Part shown: piece after piece, positions 25,068 through 32,567 of the stretch
Layout of the letters: the number at the start of each line of letters is the position of its first letter
Numbering within the stretch: position 1 is the stretch's first letter
Origin: Vineibacter terrae
GTDB lineage: Bacteria > Pseudomonadota > Alphaproteobacteria > Reyranellales > Reyranellaceae
Direction of reading: 5' to 3'
Assembly: GCF_008039615.1 (NCBI RefSeq)
Contig: NZ_VDUZ01000022.1
Span: 62,001 to 126,000 of the forward strand
Length of the DNA stretch: 64,000 bases
Notes under the pieces: generated by a model
Seen by the model: only the letters and a program-made list of their open reading frames with translations
The model's database searches: none
What the model was told of the DNA's origin: nothing
Program-made: the position numbers and the translations under genes

Positions 25068-26033
25068 CTACTCGGTCTTGATATTGCCTCGTCGGATGAT
25101 ATCGCCGAACATCCTTGCCTCGGCCGTGATCGTGGCGCGGAACGCCGCCGGGTCGAGCCAGGTCGGGCGCAGCCCTGCATTGTCGAGCCTGGCCTGTATG
25201 TCGGGGGCCGCGATCGCCTCCGCCATCGCCTTGGCCATCCTGCCGATGGCGGGCTGCGGTGTGCCGGCCGGCGCCACGATGCCGAACCAGCTTTCGCCGT
25301 CGCTCTTCTCGTAGCCCTGCTCCTTGAGGGTCGGCAGGTCGGGGAGCTGGCCCCAGCGCGCGTCGCCCAGCATGGCCAGGGCCCGCAAGGTGCCGGCCTT
25401 GACGTGCGGCAGGACCGTCGAGTCGAACTGCACCTGCACCTGGTTGGCGAGCAGCGCCTGCGTGGCGGGCGCGCTGCCCTTGTAGGGCACGTGCACCATG
25501 TCGATGCCGGTCTCGAGCTTCAGCATCTCGCCGATCAGATGGGTGATGGTGGCCAGCCCCGACGAGCCGAAGTTGATCTTGCCCGGGTTGGCCTTGGCAT
25601 AGGCCACGAACTCACGGACATTCTTGACCGGCAGCGACGGGTGGACGGCCATCGCGCCCCAGGATGTCGCCATGCGGCCGACGGTCACGAAATCCTTCTC
25701 GGGATCGAACGGGATCGGCTGCAGGTGGCGCGTGATGCACACCATCGCCGTCGTCACCATCAGGAAGGTGTAGCCGTCGGGCGGCACCGACTTGGCCGCC
25801 TCGGCACCGATCATGCCGCTGGCGCCACCCTTGTTGTCGATCACGATCGGCTGGCCCAGAAGGGACGACACCCGTTCCATCACGATCCGTGTACTGGAAT
25901 CGCTGGGGCCGCCCGGCGGGTAGGGCACGATCACCCGCAGGGGACGGGTCGGCCAGCTTGTCTGGGCCATCGCCAGGGCCGGGGCCATCAAGGCCGCCGC
26001 GGCGAACAGCGCTGCAAGCGCCCGTCTGTTCAT
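25068..26033 (-). CDS. Bug/TctC-family periplasmic solute-binding protein
   Basis: 321 residues; signal peptide LAALFAAAALMAPALAMAQ. Family motifs: PYPPGGPSDSSTRI, NKGGASGMIGAEAAKSVPPDG, VHVPYKGSAPATQALL and GIVAPAGTPQPAIGRM. Third orphan Bug protein in the window. GGGAGGATGGC precedes the ATG at 26033. Co-transcribed with the crotonase at 24295 and divergent from the RraA-like enzyme at 26118, suggesting a common substrate, probably a carboxylic acid that becomes a CoA ester. Confidence 0.93.
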   Translation of the reverse strand: MNRRALAALFAAAALMAPALAMAQTSWPTRPLRVIVPYPPGGPSDSSTRIVMERVSSLLGQPIVIDNKGGASGMIGAEAAKSVPPDGYTFLMVTTAMVCITRHLQPIPFDPEKDFVTVGRMATSWGAMAVHPSLPVKNVREFVAYAKANPGKINFGSSGLATITHLIGEMLKLETGIDMVHVPYKGSAPATQALLANQVQVQFDSTVLPHVKAGTLRALAMLGDARWGQLPDLPTLKEQGYEKSDGESWFGIVAPAGTPQPAIGRMAKAMAEAIAAPDIQARLDNAGLRPTWLDPAAFRATITAEARMFGDIIRRGNIKTE

Positions 26034-26117
26034 GCCATCCTCCCGCGTCCTTGCCCGGACTATGGCACTCACACCGCCAGCGGGAAAGCCGCGCACTTTT
26101 CAAGAGGGATACTGCCA

Positions 26118-26804
26118 ATGCTCGACGATCCGCCCATCCTGACCATCCGCGAGGCATTTACGCGCCCTGCCGCCGACAAGGTCGCGGCGCTGGCCGGCGC
26201 GCAGACCGGGCACCTGGTCGACAGCATGGACGGCCGTGGCGCGCTCGACTGGCGCATCAAGCCGCTCGATCCGGCTAACGCCGCATTCTGCGGCGTGGCG
26301 ATCACCGCCTTCGCCTATCCGGCCGACAATCTGGGCGTGTTCGGCGCCTTGGAGCAGGCGCAGGCAGGCGATGTGATCATCGTCGCCAACGACGGCTATA
26401 CCGGCACGGCGCTGGTCGGCGATCTCGTCTGCGGCATGATGAAGAACAAGGGCGTCGCCGCCTTCGTCACCGATGGCCTGGCGCGCGATCGTGCCGGCAT
26501 CCTGGCCACGGGCCTGCCGGTGTTCTGCGCCGGGGTCTCGCCCAACTCGCCGGCCCGCACCGGGCCCGGCACCACCAACCTGCCGATCCAGATCGCCGGC
26601 GTGACGGTATCGCCCGGCGACGTCATCGTCGGTGACGCCGATGGCGTCGTGGTCGTGCCGCAGGCCATGCTCGACGGGGTGATCGAGCGCCTGAAGGCCA
26701 TCCGCACCGCCGAGGCCGCGGCCGAAGCCAAGGTGAAGGGCGGCGCCACGATGAACGCCGCCGCCGGGCGCATCCTGAAATCGGATCGCGTGAAGCGGAT
26801 CTGA
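26118..26804 (+). CDS. RraA-like / HMG-CHA aldolase-type protein
   Basis: 228 residues of the RraA fold shared by the RNase E regulator and by class II 4-hydroxy-4-methyl-2-oxoglutarate/oxaloacetate-cleaving aldolases. The divalent-metal/substrate motif GVAAFVTDGLARD (about 112-124) contains the D-G-x-x-R-D pattern of the catalytic branch. GDLVCGMMKNKG precedes it, and VGDADGVVVVPQ is conserved. Catabolic neighbours favour an aldolase or decarboxylase over an RNase E regulator. GAGGGA precedes the ATG; divergent from the Bug-crotonase operon. Confidence 0.87.
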   Translation: MLDDPPILTIREAFTRPAADKVAALAGAQTGHLVDSMDGRGALDWRIKPLDPANAAFCGVAITAFAYPADNLGVFGALEQAQAGDVIIVANDGYTGTALVGDLVCGMMKNKGVAAFVTDGLARDRAGILATGLPVFCAGVSPNSPARTGPGTTNLPIQIAGVTVSPGDVIVGDADGVVVVPQAMLDGVIERLKAIRTAEAAAEAKVKGGATMNAAAGRILKSDRVKRI

Positions 26805-26984
26805 GGCACGACGCAACACTTCTTGGCACTGAAGAAGAGTCGTTCATCGCCTGGGCGAGCAGACTTCGAATTCGGAAGACCAAGCGGCGCCGGTGGCGAC
26901 CGAACCGAGCGCGACGAGCTGATGGAGGCTGCGGCGCCGGGACAGCCACCGCCAAGTTACGCCTGAGGCACAATATTATCGCTC

Positions 26985-27006
26985 CCGATGGGAAATTTCC
27001 CATCGG
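26985..27006. promoter_or_regulatory. 22-bp perfect palindrome upstream of a small gene
   Basis: CCGATGGGAAATTTCCCATC extended by GG is fully self-complementary. It starts 6 nt after a TATTAT box (26974-26979) and 26 nt before the start at 27032, the place for an operator covering the transcription start. It may be an autoregulatory site for the downstream protein. Confidence 0.6.
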
Positions 27007-27031
27007 TCTATGTTGAACCGCGGGGGGACGT

Positions 27032-27379
27032 GTGCGTTGTCCGGATTTTGGGGACGACACGCAGGAGATGACACTGACCAAGACCCGGAAGGCGCCGGCG
27101 TCGACGGTTACGGTAGATTACAGAATTGTCGACGGCTGGCACGTCTTCACGTCCGACCAGGTGAAGGGCCTTTATGTAGCGCACGAGGACTGTCGTACCG
27201 CCTATGATGCGGTAGCGCCTGCGATAGAGGCGCTTCTCACTGAGAACGAGAAGGTGGAAGTAAAGGTTCAACCGGGAACTACGGTTGATCGGTTTCTTGC
27301 TTACTTGAAAACCCGTGTGTTAAATCTGCCGTTGCGACCCGGGCGCCGCGACTTTGTTGTGATTGCCGCCCACAAATGA
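27032..27379 (+). CDS. Small protein, HicB/DUF1902-like
   Basis: 115 residues if started at GTG 27032 (G-rich sequence upstream), or 103 from ATG 27068, which has AGGAG touching the start codon and is a poor initiator. The core DGWHVFTSDQVKGLYVAHED followed by AYDAVAPAIEALL resembles the short beta-beta-beta-alpha HicB/DUF1902 fold. No HicA-like RNase partner is adjacent. The C-terminal part (TVDRFLAYLKTRVLNLPL) is unassigned. The palindrome just upstream suggests it may control its own promoter, but no separate DNA-binding domain is visible. Local base composition is more AT-rich than the neighbours. Confidence 0.6.
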   Translation: MRCPDFGDDTQEMTLTKTRKAPASTVTVDYRIVDGWHVFTSDQVKGLYVAHEDCRTAYDAVAPAIEALLTENEKVEVKVQPGTTVDRFLAYLKTRVLNLPLRPGRRDFVVIAAHK

Positions 27380-27600
27380 GAACCGGTGGCGCGTTACACG
27401 CGGGAAACGCTTAGGGCATCTCAGGTCGCTCCGTGCCAGCAAGATATATTTCGCTCGCCTGTTTTCGTTCCGTTGTGGCCCGCCGGGACGTCGCATATAT
27501 ACGCCGCAGTTCGCGTTCCCGTCGTCGTGCCGCAAGACGGGCGTTGCCGCCGGTTGCTGTCGACAAGCAACACCATCCTCACCAGCATCGGGTTCGCCTC

Positions 27601-29409
27601 ATGGCCATGTCAGCCGCTGTGTGCAACCATGACGTGCCTGCCGTTCTGCCGGGAGCGCGCCACTCCAATGGCGCACCGGCCCGAAGGGCCGGCTCTTCTC
27701 CTTCCGTCATTCATGATCCGGCCCTTCGACAGGCTCAGGGCAGGCTGCTGCGCGCCGGTGCGCCACTGGAGCTTACCACCGGCGATCCGCCGTCCTTCCC
27801 CAGCGACATCCTGCCGCCGAAGTGGCGCGACTGGTGCCGGCACGCTGCGCGCGCTGCGACTGCGCCCGTCGACTATGTGGCGTTGTCGCTGCTGACCGTG
27901 GCCGCCGGCCTGATCGGCGGCGCGCGCCACGTCACGCCCGTGCCGACATGGCGCGAACCCTGCGTGTTGTGGACGGCCCTGGTCGGCGCGCCGGGCTCGG
28001 GCCGGACGCGGGGCCTGGATGCGGCGCTGCAACTGGTGCGCGCGCTGGAGCAGCACCTGGGGAGCACCGGCGACGCCGCCCGACGCCGTCACGCCGGCGC
28101 GCGCGAGGCGGCGCGGGTGCACGCGCGGCTCTGGCGCCAGGACGTGCGCAACCTGGTGTTGAACGGGGCGGCGCCCGATCCGCTGCCGCCGGAAGCCGAG
28201 GACCCTCTGCCGCCACGCCGGCTTGTCATCGATGATCCCCGCATTCAGCCGATCGCCGATGCCGCGCGCGGCCATCCGTCCGGCATTCTGCTGGCGCCTG
28301 ACGCGCTCGAGGCCTGGCTCGCCGCGCGCCGCAGAGCCGGCCTGGACGGGCGCTGCTGGCTGAAAGCCTGGTCGGCACAGCCGTGGACCGTCACGCGCCG
28401 TGGCGAACCGGTGGGCGAGGTCACATGTGCCGTGTCGATCCTGGGCACGCTGCGGCCCGAGGCGATACCGCCAGAGCGCCGCGGCGGCAGCGACGACGTG
28501 CTCGGGCGCTTGCTGTTCATCTGCCCGCCACGAGCGGTGCTGCAGCCGTTGTTGCCAGACGCGGACGGCTTTCGCGCGGATGCGCTCGGAGCGCTGGTGC
28601 GGTTGCGCGACATGCCTCCGGCGGCTCGCGACGTGCCGCTGACCCCGGCGGCGCTCGCCGTGTTCGAAGCGTTCCGGCGCGTGCACGACCAGGACGCCAT
28701 CGCGTTGGCGGGACGGGAGGCGGCGTGGTGGAGCAACGGCCCGGCAATGGTGCTGCGCCTGGCCGGCGTGATGTGCTTCCTCGACTGGGCGGCGCAGGCC
28801 GCGGCGACGCCGGAACCGGCGCAGGTGTCAGCCGAGCACATCGGCGCGGCTGTCGACCTGTGGTGGCATTGTCTGTGGCCCCAGGCGCGCGCCGTGTTCG
28901 ATGCCGCGGGCCGGCGCGACGTGGAGCGCGTGCGGCGCTGGCTGGCGGTGCAGCGCCCGGACGCGGTGTCCCGCGAGCAGATCCGCCGCGAGGCGCTGTC
29001 GCAGGCGGTCACCGCGGCCGAGGCCGACGCGGTCGCCGAGGCGCTGGTCGCGGCCGGCTGGCTGCGGCCGATGGACCACGCCGCCACCGGCCCCGGCCGG
29101 CCGCCCCGCCGCTGGCAGGTCAACCCCGCGCTGTGGGCGGAGAATCCTTGCCACACAGCCTGGGAGGAGGACGATGCCGAAATTTCCGCTACCTCTTTCG
29201 ACTCGAACACGCGCGACGACGCCAAGACGAAAAGTGGCGCAGCGATACAGCCTGTCACCCCAAGCGCCGCGAGGGATCCAGGTGCCATCGCTGGATCCCT
29301 CGCAGCGCTCGGGGTGACAGCAAGCAAGCTGCGAGAGCCGTGCCATTCGAGGGAGCGGCAGGTCTACGCAATTTCCGCTACCCCATGTGAGCAGGGCGAT
29401 CGCATATGA
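27601..29409 (+). CDS. DUF3987-type (YfjI-like) protein, repeat-invaded at both ends
   Basis: About 602 residues from ATG 27601 (no clear ribosome-binding site, so the start is uncertain). The conserved region starts FPSDILPPKWRDW and continues with PVDYVALSLLTVAAGLIGGA, a primase/helicase-associated pattern of DUF3987 proteins from phages and islands. The P-loop is degenerate: GAPGSGRTRGLD has no GK[ST] Lys. A C-terminal winged-helix-like part (SREQIRREALSQAV) is followed by a low-complexity tail. Residues such as LRQAQGRLLRAG near the N-terminus and VTPSAARDPG near the C-terminus are encoded by dispersed repeats. No phage genes adjoin it, so it looks like a lone, decaying or domesticated copy. 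Confidence 0.75.
   Translation: MAMSAAVCNHDVPAVLPGARHSNGAPARRAGSSPSVIHDPALRQAQGRLLRAGAPLELTTGDPPSFPSDILPPKWRDWCRHAARAATAPVDYVALSLLTVAAGLIGGARHVTPVPTWREPCVLWTALVGAPGSGRTRGLDAALQLVRALEQHLGSTGDAARRRHAGAREAARVHARLWRQDVRNLVLNGAAPDPLPPEAEDPLPPRRLVIDDPRIQPIADAARGHPSGILLAPDALEAWLAARRRAGLDGRCWLKAWSAQPWTVTRRGEPVGEVTCAVSILGTLRPEAIPPERRGGSDDVLGRLLFICPPRAVLQPLLPDADGFRADALGALVRLRDMPPAARDVPLTPAALAVFEAFRRVHDQDAIALAGREAAWWSNGPAMVLRLAGVMCFLDWAAQAAATPEPAQVSAEHIGAAVDLWWHCLWPQARAVFDAAGRRDVERVRRWLAVQRPDAVSREQIRREALSQAVTAAEADAVAEALVAAGWLRPMDHAATGPGRPPRRWQVNPALWAENPCHTAWEEDDAEISATSFDSNTRDDAKTKSGAAIQPVTPSAARDPGAIAGSLAALGVTASKLREPCHSRERQVYAISATPCEQGDRI
29254..29318. repeat. Dispersed palindrome, family 1 (copy 4) inside coding sequence
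   Basis: GTCACCCCAAGCGCCGCGAG to CTCGCAGCGCTCGGGGTGAC, including GGATCCA/TGGATCC inner arms. Translated as the C-terminal tail of the DUF3987 protein. A 13-bp direct repeat, AATTTCCGCTACC, lies on both sides (29181-29193 and 29370-29382). Confidence 0.85.
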
Positions 29410-29579
29410 TGTTGTTGCACGCTTTCTGTCATCCTGAGAGCAGCGAAGGATCTATTGGACCGTCGCCTGGCACGGACCATCGGATGGCGCACCTGCGCCA
29501 TCTCCCAGGCCCGTGGGTGTCGGCTGCTCAATAGATCCTTCGCTGCGCTCAGGATGACAGAAAGCGATATGCGATCGCC
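29395..29579. repeat. Composite inverted-repeat element (copy A) with GGCGATCGCATAT ends
   Basis: Terminal inverted repeats GGCGATCGCATAT (29395-29407) and ATATGCGATCGCC (29567-29579) enclose a long stem: 29421-29457 pairs with 29529-29565 over 37 positions with one mismatch, and its sequence is a family-1 variant (CTGTCATCCTGAG). The same terminal word bounds a different interior at 63131-63484. It fills most of the gap between the DUF3987 and acyl-CoA synthetase genes. No coding capacity. Confidence 0.85.
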
Positions 29580-29654
29580 TTGCCAATGCCCATTGCGTTG
29601 CCGCCATGCTTTCTCGCGGGCAGCCCTGTGCCCAGCCGGCGAGAGGGGTATGAC

Positions 29655-31277
29655 TCACATCTTCCCGGCGCGGCGGTACTCCAGGTCGCGCAGCTCGCGG
29701 CGGCGGGTCTTGCCGGTCGGGGTCTTGGGCAGGTCGGCCACGAACTCGATGCGGCGCGGATACTTGTACGGCGCCGTCACCCGCTTGGCATGCTCCTGGA
29801 TTTCGCTTGCCAGCGCGTCTGACGGCGCGACACCAGGCTTCAACACGATGAACGCCTTCACCACCTCGCCGCGCGCGTCGTCCGGGCTGGCGACGGCGGC
29901 GCACTCGGCGATGGCGTCATGCTGCATCAGGGCGTTCTCGACCTCGGCCGGCCCGATGCGGTAGCCGGCCGAGCCGATGATGTCATCGTCGCGTCCCTGG
30001 TAGAAGATGTAGCCGTCGGCATCCATGGTCACGAGATCGCCGGTGAGATGCCAGTCGACGCCGTCGATAGTCACGCGATCGGCGGCGGTACGCTGCGGAT
30101 CGCGCCAGTAGCCCAGCATGTGCATGGGTTGCGGCTGGCGGATCGCCAGCACGCCCACCTCGTCGGAGCCCAGAAGCCGGGTGCGATCGACCGACACCAC
30201 CGCCGCATCGAGGCCGGGATAGGGCTTGCCCATCGAGGCAGCGCGCGGCGGCAGCAAGGCATGGTTGGTGACCAGCATCAGCCCCTCGGTCTGGCCATAA
30301 GCCTCCAGCAGGCGGCAGCCCGTCATCGCCTCCCAGCGCGTGACGATCTCCGGGTTGACGCTTTCGCCGCCCGACAGCGATGCCCGCAGCGAGGACAGGT
30401 CGAACGCGGACACGTCCTCCAGCACCAAGCGCCGCAGCTCGGTGTTGGGAGCGCAGAACACGCTTACCCGGTAGCGCTGGATGAGCTCGAAGCGGCGGCG
30501 GGCGTCGAACGGCCCGTCATGGAACACCACGGCCGCGCCGCAGGACCAGGGGCCGATCAGCACGCTGGTGCCGGCCTTGGCCCAGCCGGTGTCGGCCGTG
30601 CACCACATGACGTCACGCTCGGTGAGGTCGGGCCAGAACCACATGGCGTTGCGCCACGCGAAGAGGGCACGGGCAGCATGCAGCACACCCTTGGGCTTGC
30701 CGGTCGAGCCCGAGGTGAAGAACAGCATCGCCGGGTCTTCGGCGCCGACCGTGGCGGCGGGGCAGCTGTCGCTTGCCGCCGCGATCGCCGAGTCGAAATC
30801 GATCCAGCCCTCGCTGCCGCCCACCGCGACCCGGACGACCACGCCCGGCAGCCCGGCGAACTTGCCGGTGTTGGCCGCTGTCGTCACTGCCGCCACGGCC
30901 TGCGACGCCTCGACGCGGTAGGCGATGTCGTCGGCCGTCAGCATCTCGATCGACGGTATCGGCACGGCGCCGAGACGCAGGCACGCCACCATGGCGATCT
31001 GCCAGGCCGGCAGGCGCGGCAGCATGACCACGACGCGATCGCCCTGGCGCACGCCCGCGCTGCGCAGCACGTTGGCGAGACGGCTTGAGAGGCTGGCGAT
31101 CTCGGCGAAGGTGTAGCGACGCTCCTCGCCGGCAGCGTTGGACCACAGCAGCGCCGGCCGCGCCGGCTCACGCGCCCACGCGTCGACGACATCGGTGGCG
31201 AAGTTGAATGTCGCCGGTATCTCCCACCGGAATGCTGCGCGCAGCGCATCGAAGGTGTCGGCCTGAGGACGGCGCAT
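29655..31277 (-). CDS. AMP-binding acyl-CoA synthetase
   Basis: 540 residues; activates a carboxylic acid to its CoA ester via acyl-AMP. Motifs in order: MLFFTSGSTGKPKGVLHAA (P-loop-like A3), YGQTEG (A5), TGDLVTMDADGYIFYQGRDDD (A7/A8 region) and the C-terminal PKTPTGKTRRRELR with the adenylating Lys in the TGK context. The overall pattern resembles medium-chain/benzoate-CoA ligase-type enzymes. GAGG precedes the ATG at 31277. It starts 11 nt after the acyl-CoA dehydrogenase stop codon; the pair would activate and then desaturate the same acid. Confidence 0.93.
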   Translation of the reverse strand: MRRPQADTFDALRAAFRWEIPATFNFATDVVDAWAREPARPALLWSNAAGEERRYTFAEIASLSSRLANVLRSAGVRQGDRVVVMLPRLPAWQIAMVACLRLGAVPIPSIEMLTADDIAYRVEASQAVAAVTTAANTGKFAGLPGVVVRVAVGGSEGWIDFDSAIAAASDSCPAATVGAEDPAMLFFTSGSTGKPKGVLHAARALFAWRNAMWFWPDLTERDVMWCTADTGWAKAGTSVLIGPWSCGAAVVFHDGPFDARRRFELIQRYRVSVFCAPNTELRRLVLEDVSAFDLSSLRASLSGGESVNPEIVTRWEAMTGCRLLEAYGQTEGLMLVTNHALLPPRAASMGKPYPGLDAAVVSVDRTRLLGSDEVGVLAIRQPQPMHMLGYWRDPQRTAADRVTIDGVDWHLTGDLVTMDADGYIFYQGRDDDIIGSAGYRIGPAEVENALMQHDAIAECAAVASPDDARGEVVKAFIVLKPGVAPSDALASEIQEHAKRVTAPYKYPRRIEFVADLPKTPTGKTRRRELRDLEYRRAGKM

Positions 31278-31288
31278 GGTGGCCTCGC

Positions 31289-32464
31289 TCAGGCTTTGAC
31301 GGCCAGGCCGCGCGCCAGGCTCCAGCGATGCACCTCGGAGGGGCCGTCGTAGATGCGGAAGGCGCGGATCTCGCGGAAGATGCGCTCGACCAGGGTGTCG
31401 CCGGTGACGCCCATGCCGCCCAGGACCTGCACGCAGCGATCGGCGATCCGGAACAACGCTTCCGATACCGCCACCTTGGCGATGCTCGACTCGGTGCGGG
31501 CGTCGCGGCCCTGGTCGAGAACCCAGGCGCAATGCCAGATGGCCAGCCGCGACAGGTGCAGGTCGATCAGGTTGTCGGCGAGCTGGAAGCCGACGCCCTC
31601 GTGCTCGATCAGCGTCTTGCCGAAGGCCTTGCGCCGGTTGGCGTAGTCGACGGCGATATCGTGCGCCCGGCGCGCCGCGCCCAGCCAGCGCATGCAGTGC
31701 GTCAGCCGCGCCGGCGCCAGCCGCACCTGGGCATAGCGGAAGCCGCGGCCGACCTCGCCCAGCACGTCGTCGCGATGCACGCGCAAATTCTCGAAGCGCA
31801 CCACGCAGTGGCCGCCGGTCATGGATTCCTCGATGGTGTCGATGGTGCGGTCGACGACGATGCCCTTTGCGGGCAGGTCGCACATGAACATGGTGGCGCC
31901 GCGGTCCTGCCCGTCGATCATCGTGCGTGCCATGATGATCATCAGGCCGGCACCGTTGGCGCCGGTGATCAGCCACTTCTCGCCGTTGATGACGAAGTGG
32001 TCACCGTCGGCCACGGCTGTCGTGGTCATCGCCGACGGGTCCGAGCCGGCGCCGGGCGCCTGCTCGGTCATGGCGAAGCAGGAGCGGATGTCGCCCGCTG
32101 CCAGCGGCTTCAGCCAGCGCTGCTTGTGCGCCTCGCTCGCCACCGCTTCGAGCATGTGCATGTTGCCCTCGTCGGGCGCCATGCAGTGCAACGCGATCGG
32201 GCCCAGCAGGGAGTAGCCGGCCTCCTCGAACACGATGGCGCGCTCGCGATGCGACAGCCCCAGCCCGCCCCAGTGCGGATCGCATTGCGGCGCCAGCAGG
32301 CCGGCGCGCTGCGCCAGCGCATTGAGCTCGCGCCGCAGCGCGTCGCTGGGGCCGTGCGGACTCTGCCGCTTGTCCTTCTCGTAGGGCAGCACCACGTCGC
32401 GAATGAACGTGCGTGTGCGGTCCTGCAGATCCTGTTCGCGTGGCGTGAGGCTGAAATCGATCAT
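31289..32464 (-). CDS. Acyl-CoA dehydrogenase
   Basis: 391 residues. FAMTEQAPGAGSDPSAM (about 130-146), GEKWLITGANGAGL, RKAFGKTLIEHEGVGFQLAD and QVLGGMGVTGDTLVERIFRE near the C-terminus show the FAD acyl-CoA dehydrogenase fold. The tail IYDGPSEVHRWSLARGL replaces the usual YEGTxEI-like segment, a version typical of ACAD10/11-like members. The start at 32464 has no strong ribosome-binding site, but homology begins at once. First gene of a two-gene operon with the synthetase at 29655. Confidence 0.92.
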   Translation of the reverse strand: MIDFSLTPREQDLQDRTRTFIRDVVLPYEKDKRQSPHGPSDALRRELNALAQRAGLLAPQCDPHWGGLGLSHRERAIVFEEAGYSLLGPIALHCMAPDEGNMHMLEAVASEAHKQRWLKPLAAGDIRSCFAMTEQAPGAGSDPSAMTTTAVADGDHFVINGEKWLITGANGAGLMIIMARTMIDGQDRGATMFMCDLPAKGIVVDRTIDTIEESMTGGHCVVRFENLRVHRDDVLGEVGRGFRYAQVRLAPARLTHCMRWLGAARRAHDIAVDYANRRKAFGKTLIEHEGVGFQLADNLIDLHLSRLAIWHCAWVLDQGRDARTESSIAKVAVSEALFRIADRCVQVLGGMGVTGDTLVERIFREIRAFRIYDGPSEVHRWSLARGLAVKA

Positions 32465-32567
32465 GAGTCACTCGGTCTGGCGGCAGGGCTGCCGCATGGG
32501 GCGCGGAGAAAGGTAATAGGCGATCGCTTCGGGTCTAGCGGGCGGTCAGTGCCTTGGCAATGGCGGC

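Noticed and set aside
26118-26804. RNase E regulator RraA
   Set aside because: The D-G-x-x-R-D catalytic motif and the catabolic neighbours favour the aldolase/decarboxylase branch of the same fold.
27000-29650. Integrated prophage or genomic island with identifiable borders
   Set aside because: No integrase, tRNA, att repeat or other phage gene is visible. Only one DUF3987 gene and dispersed repeats occur.
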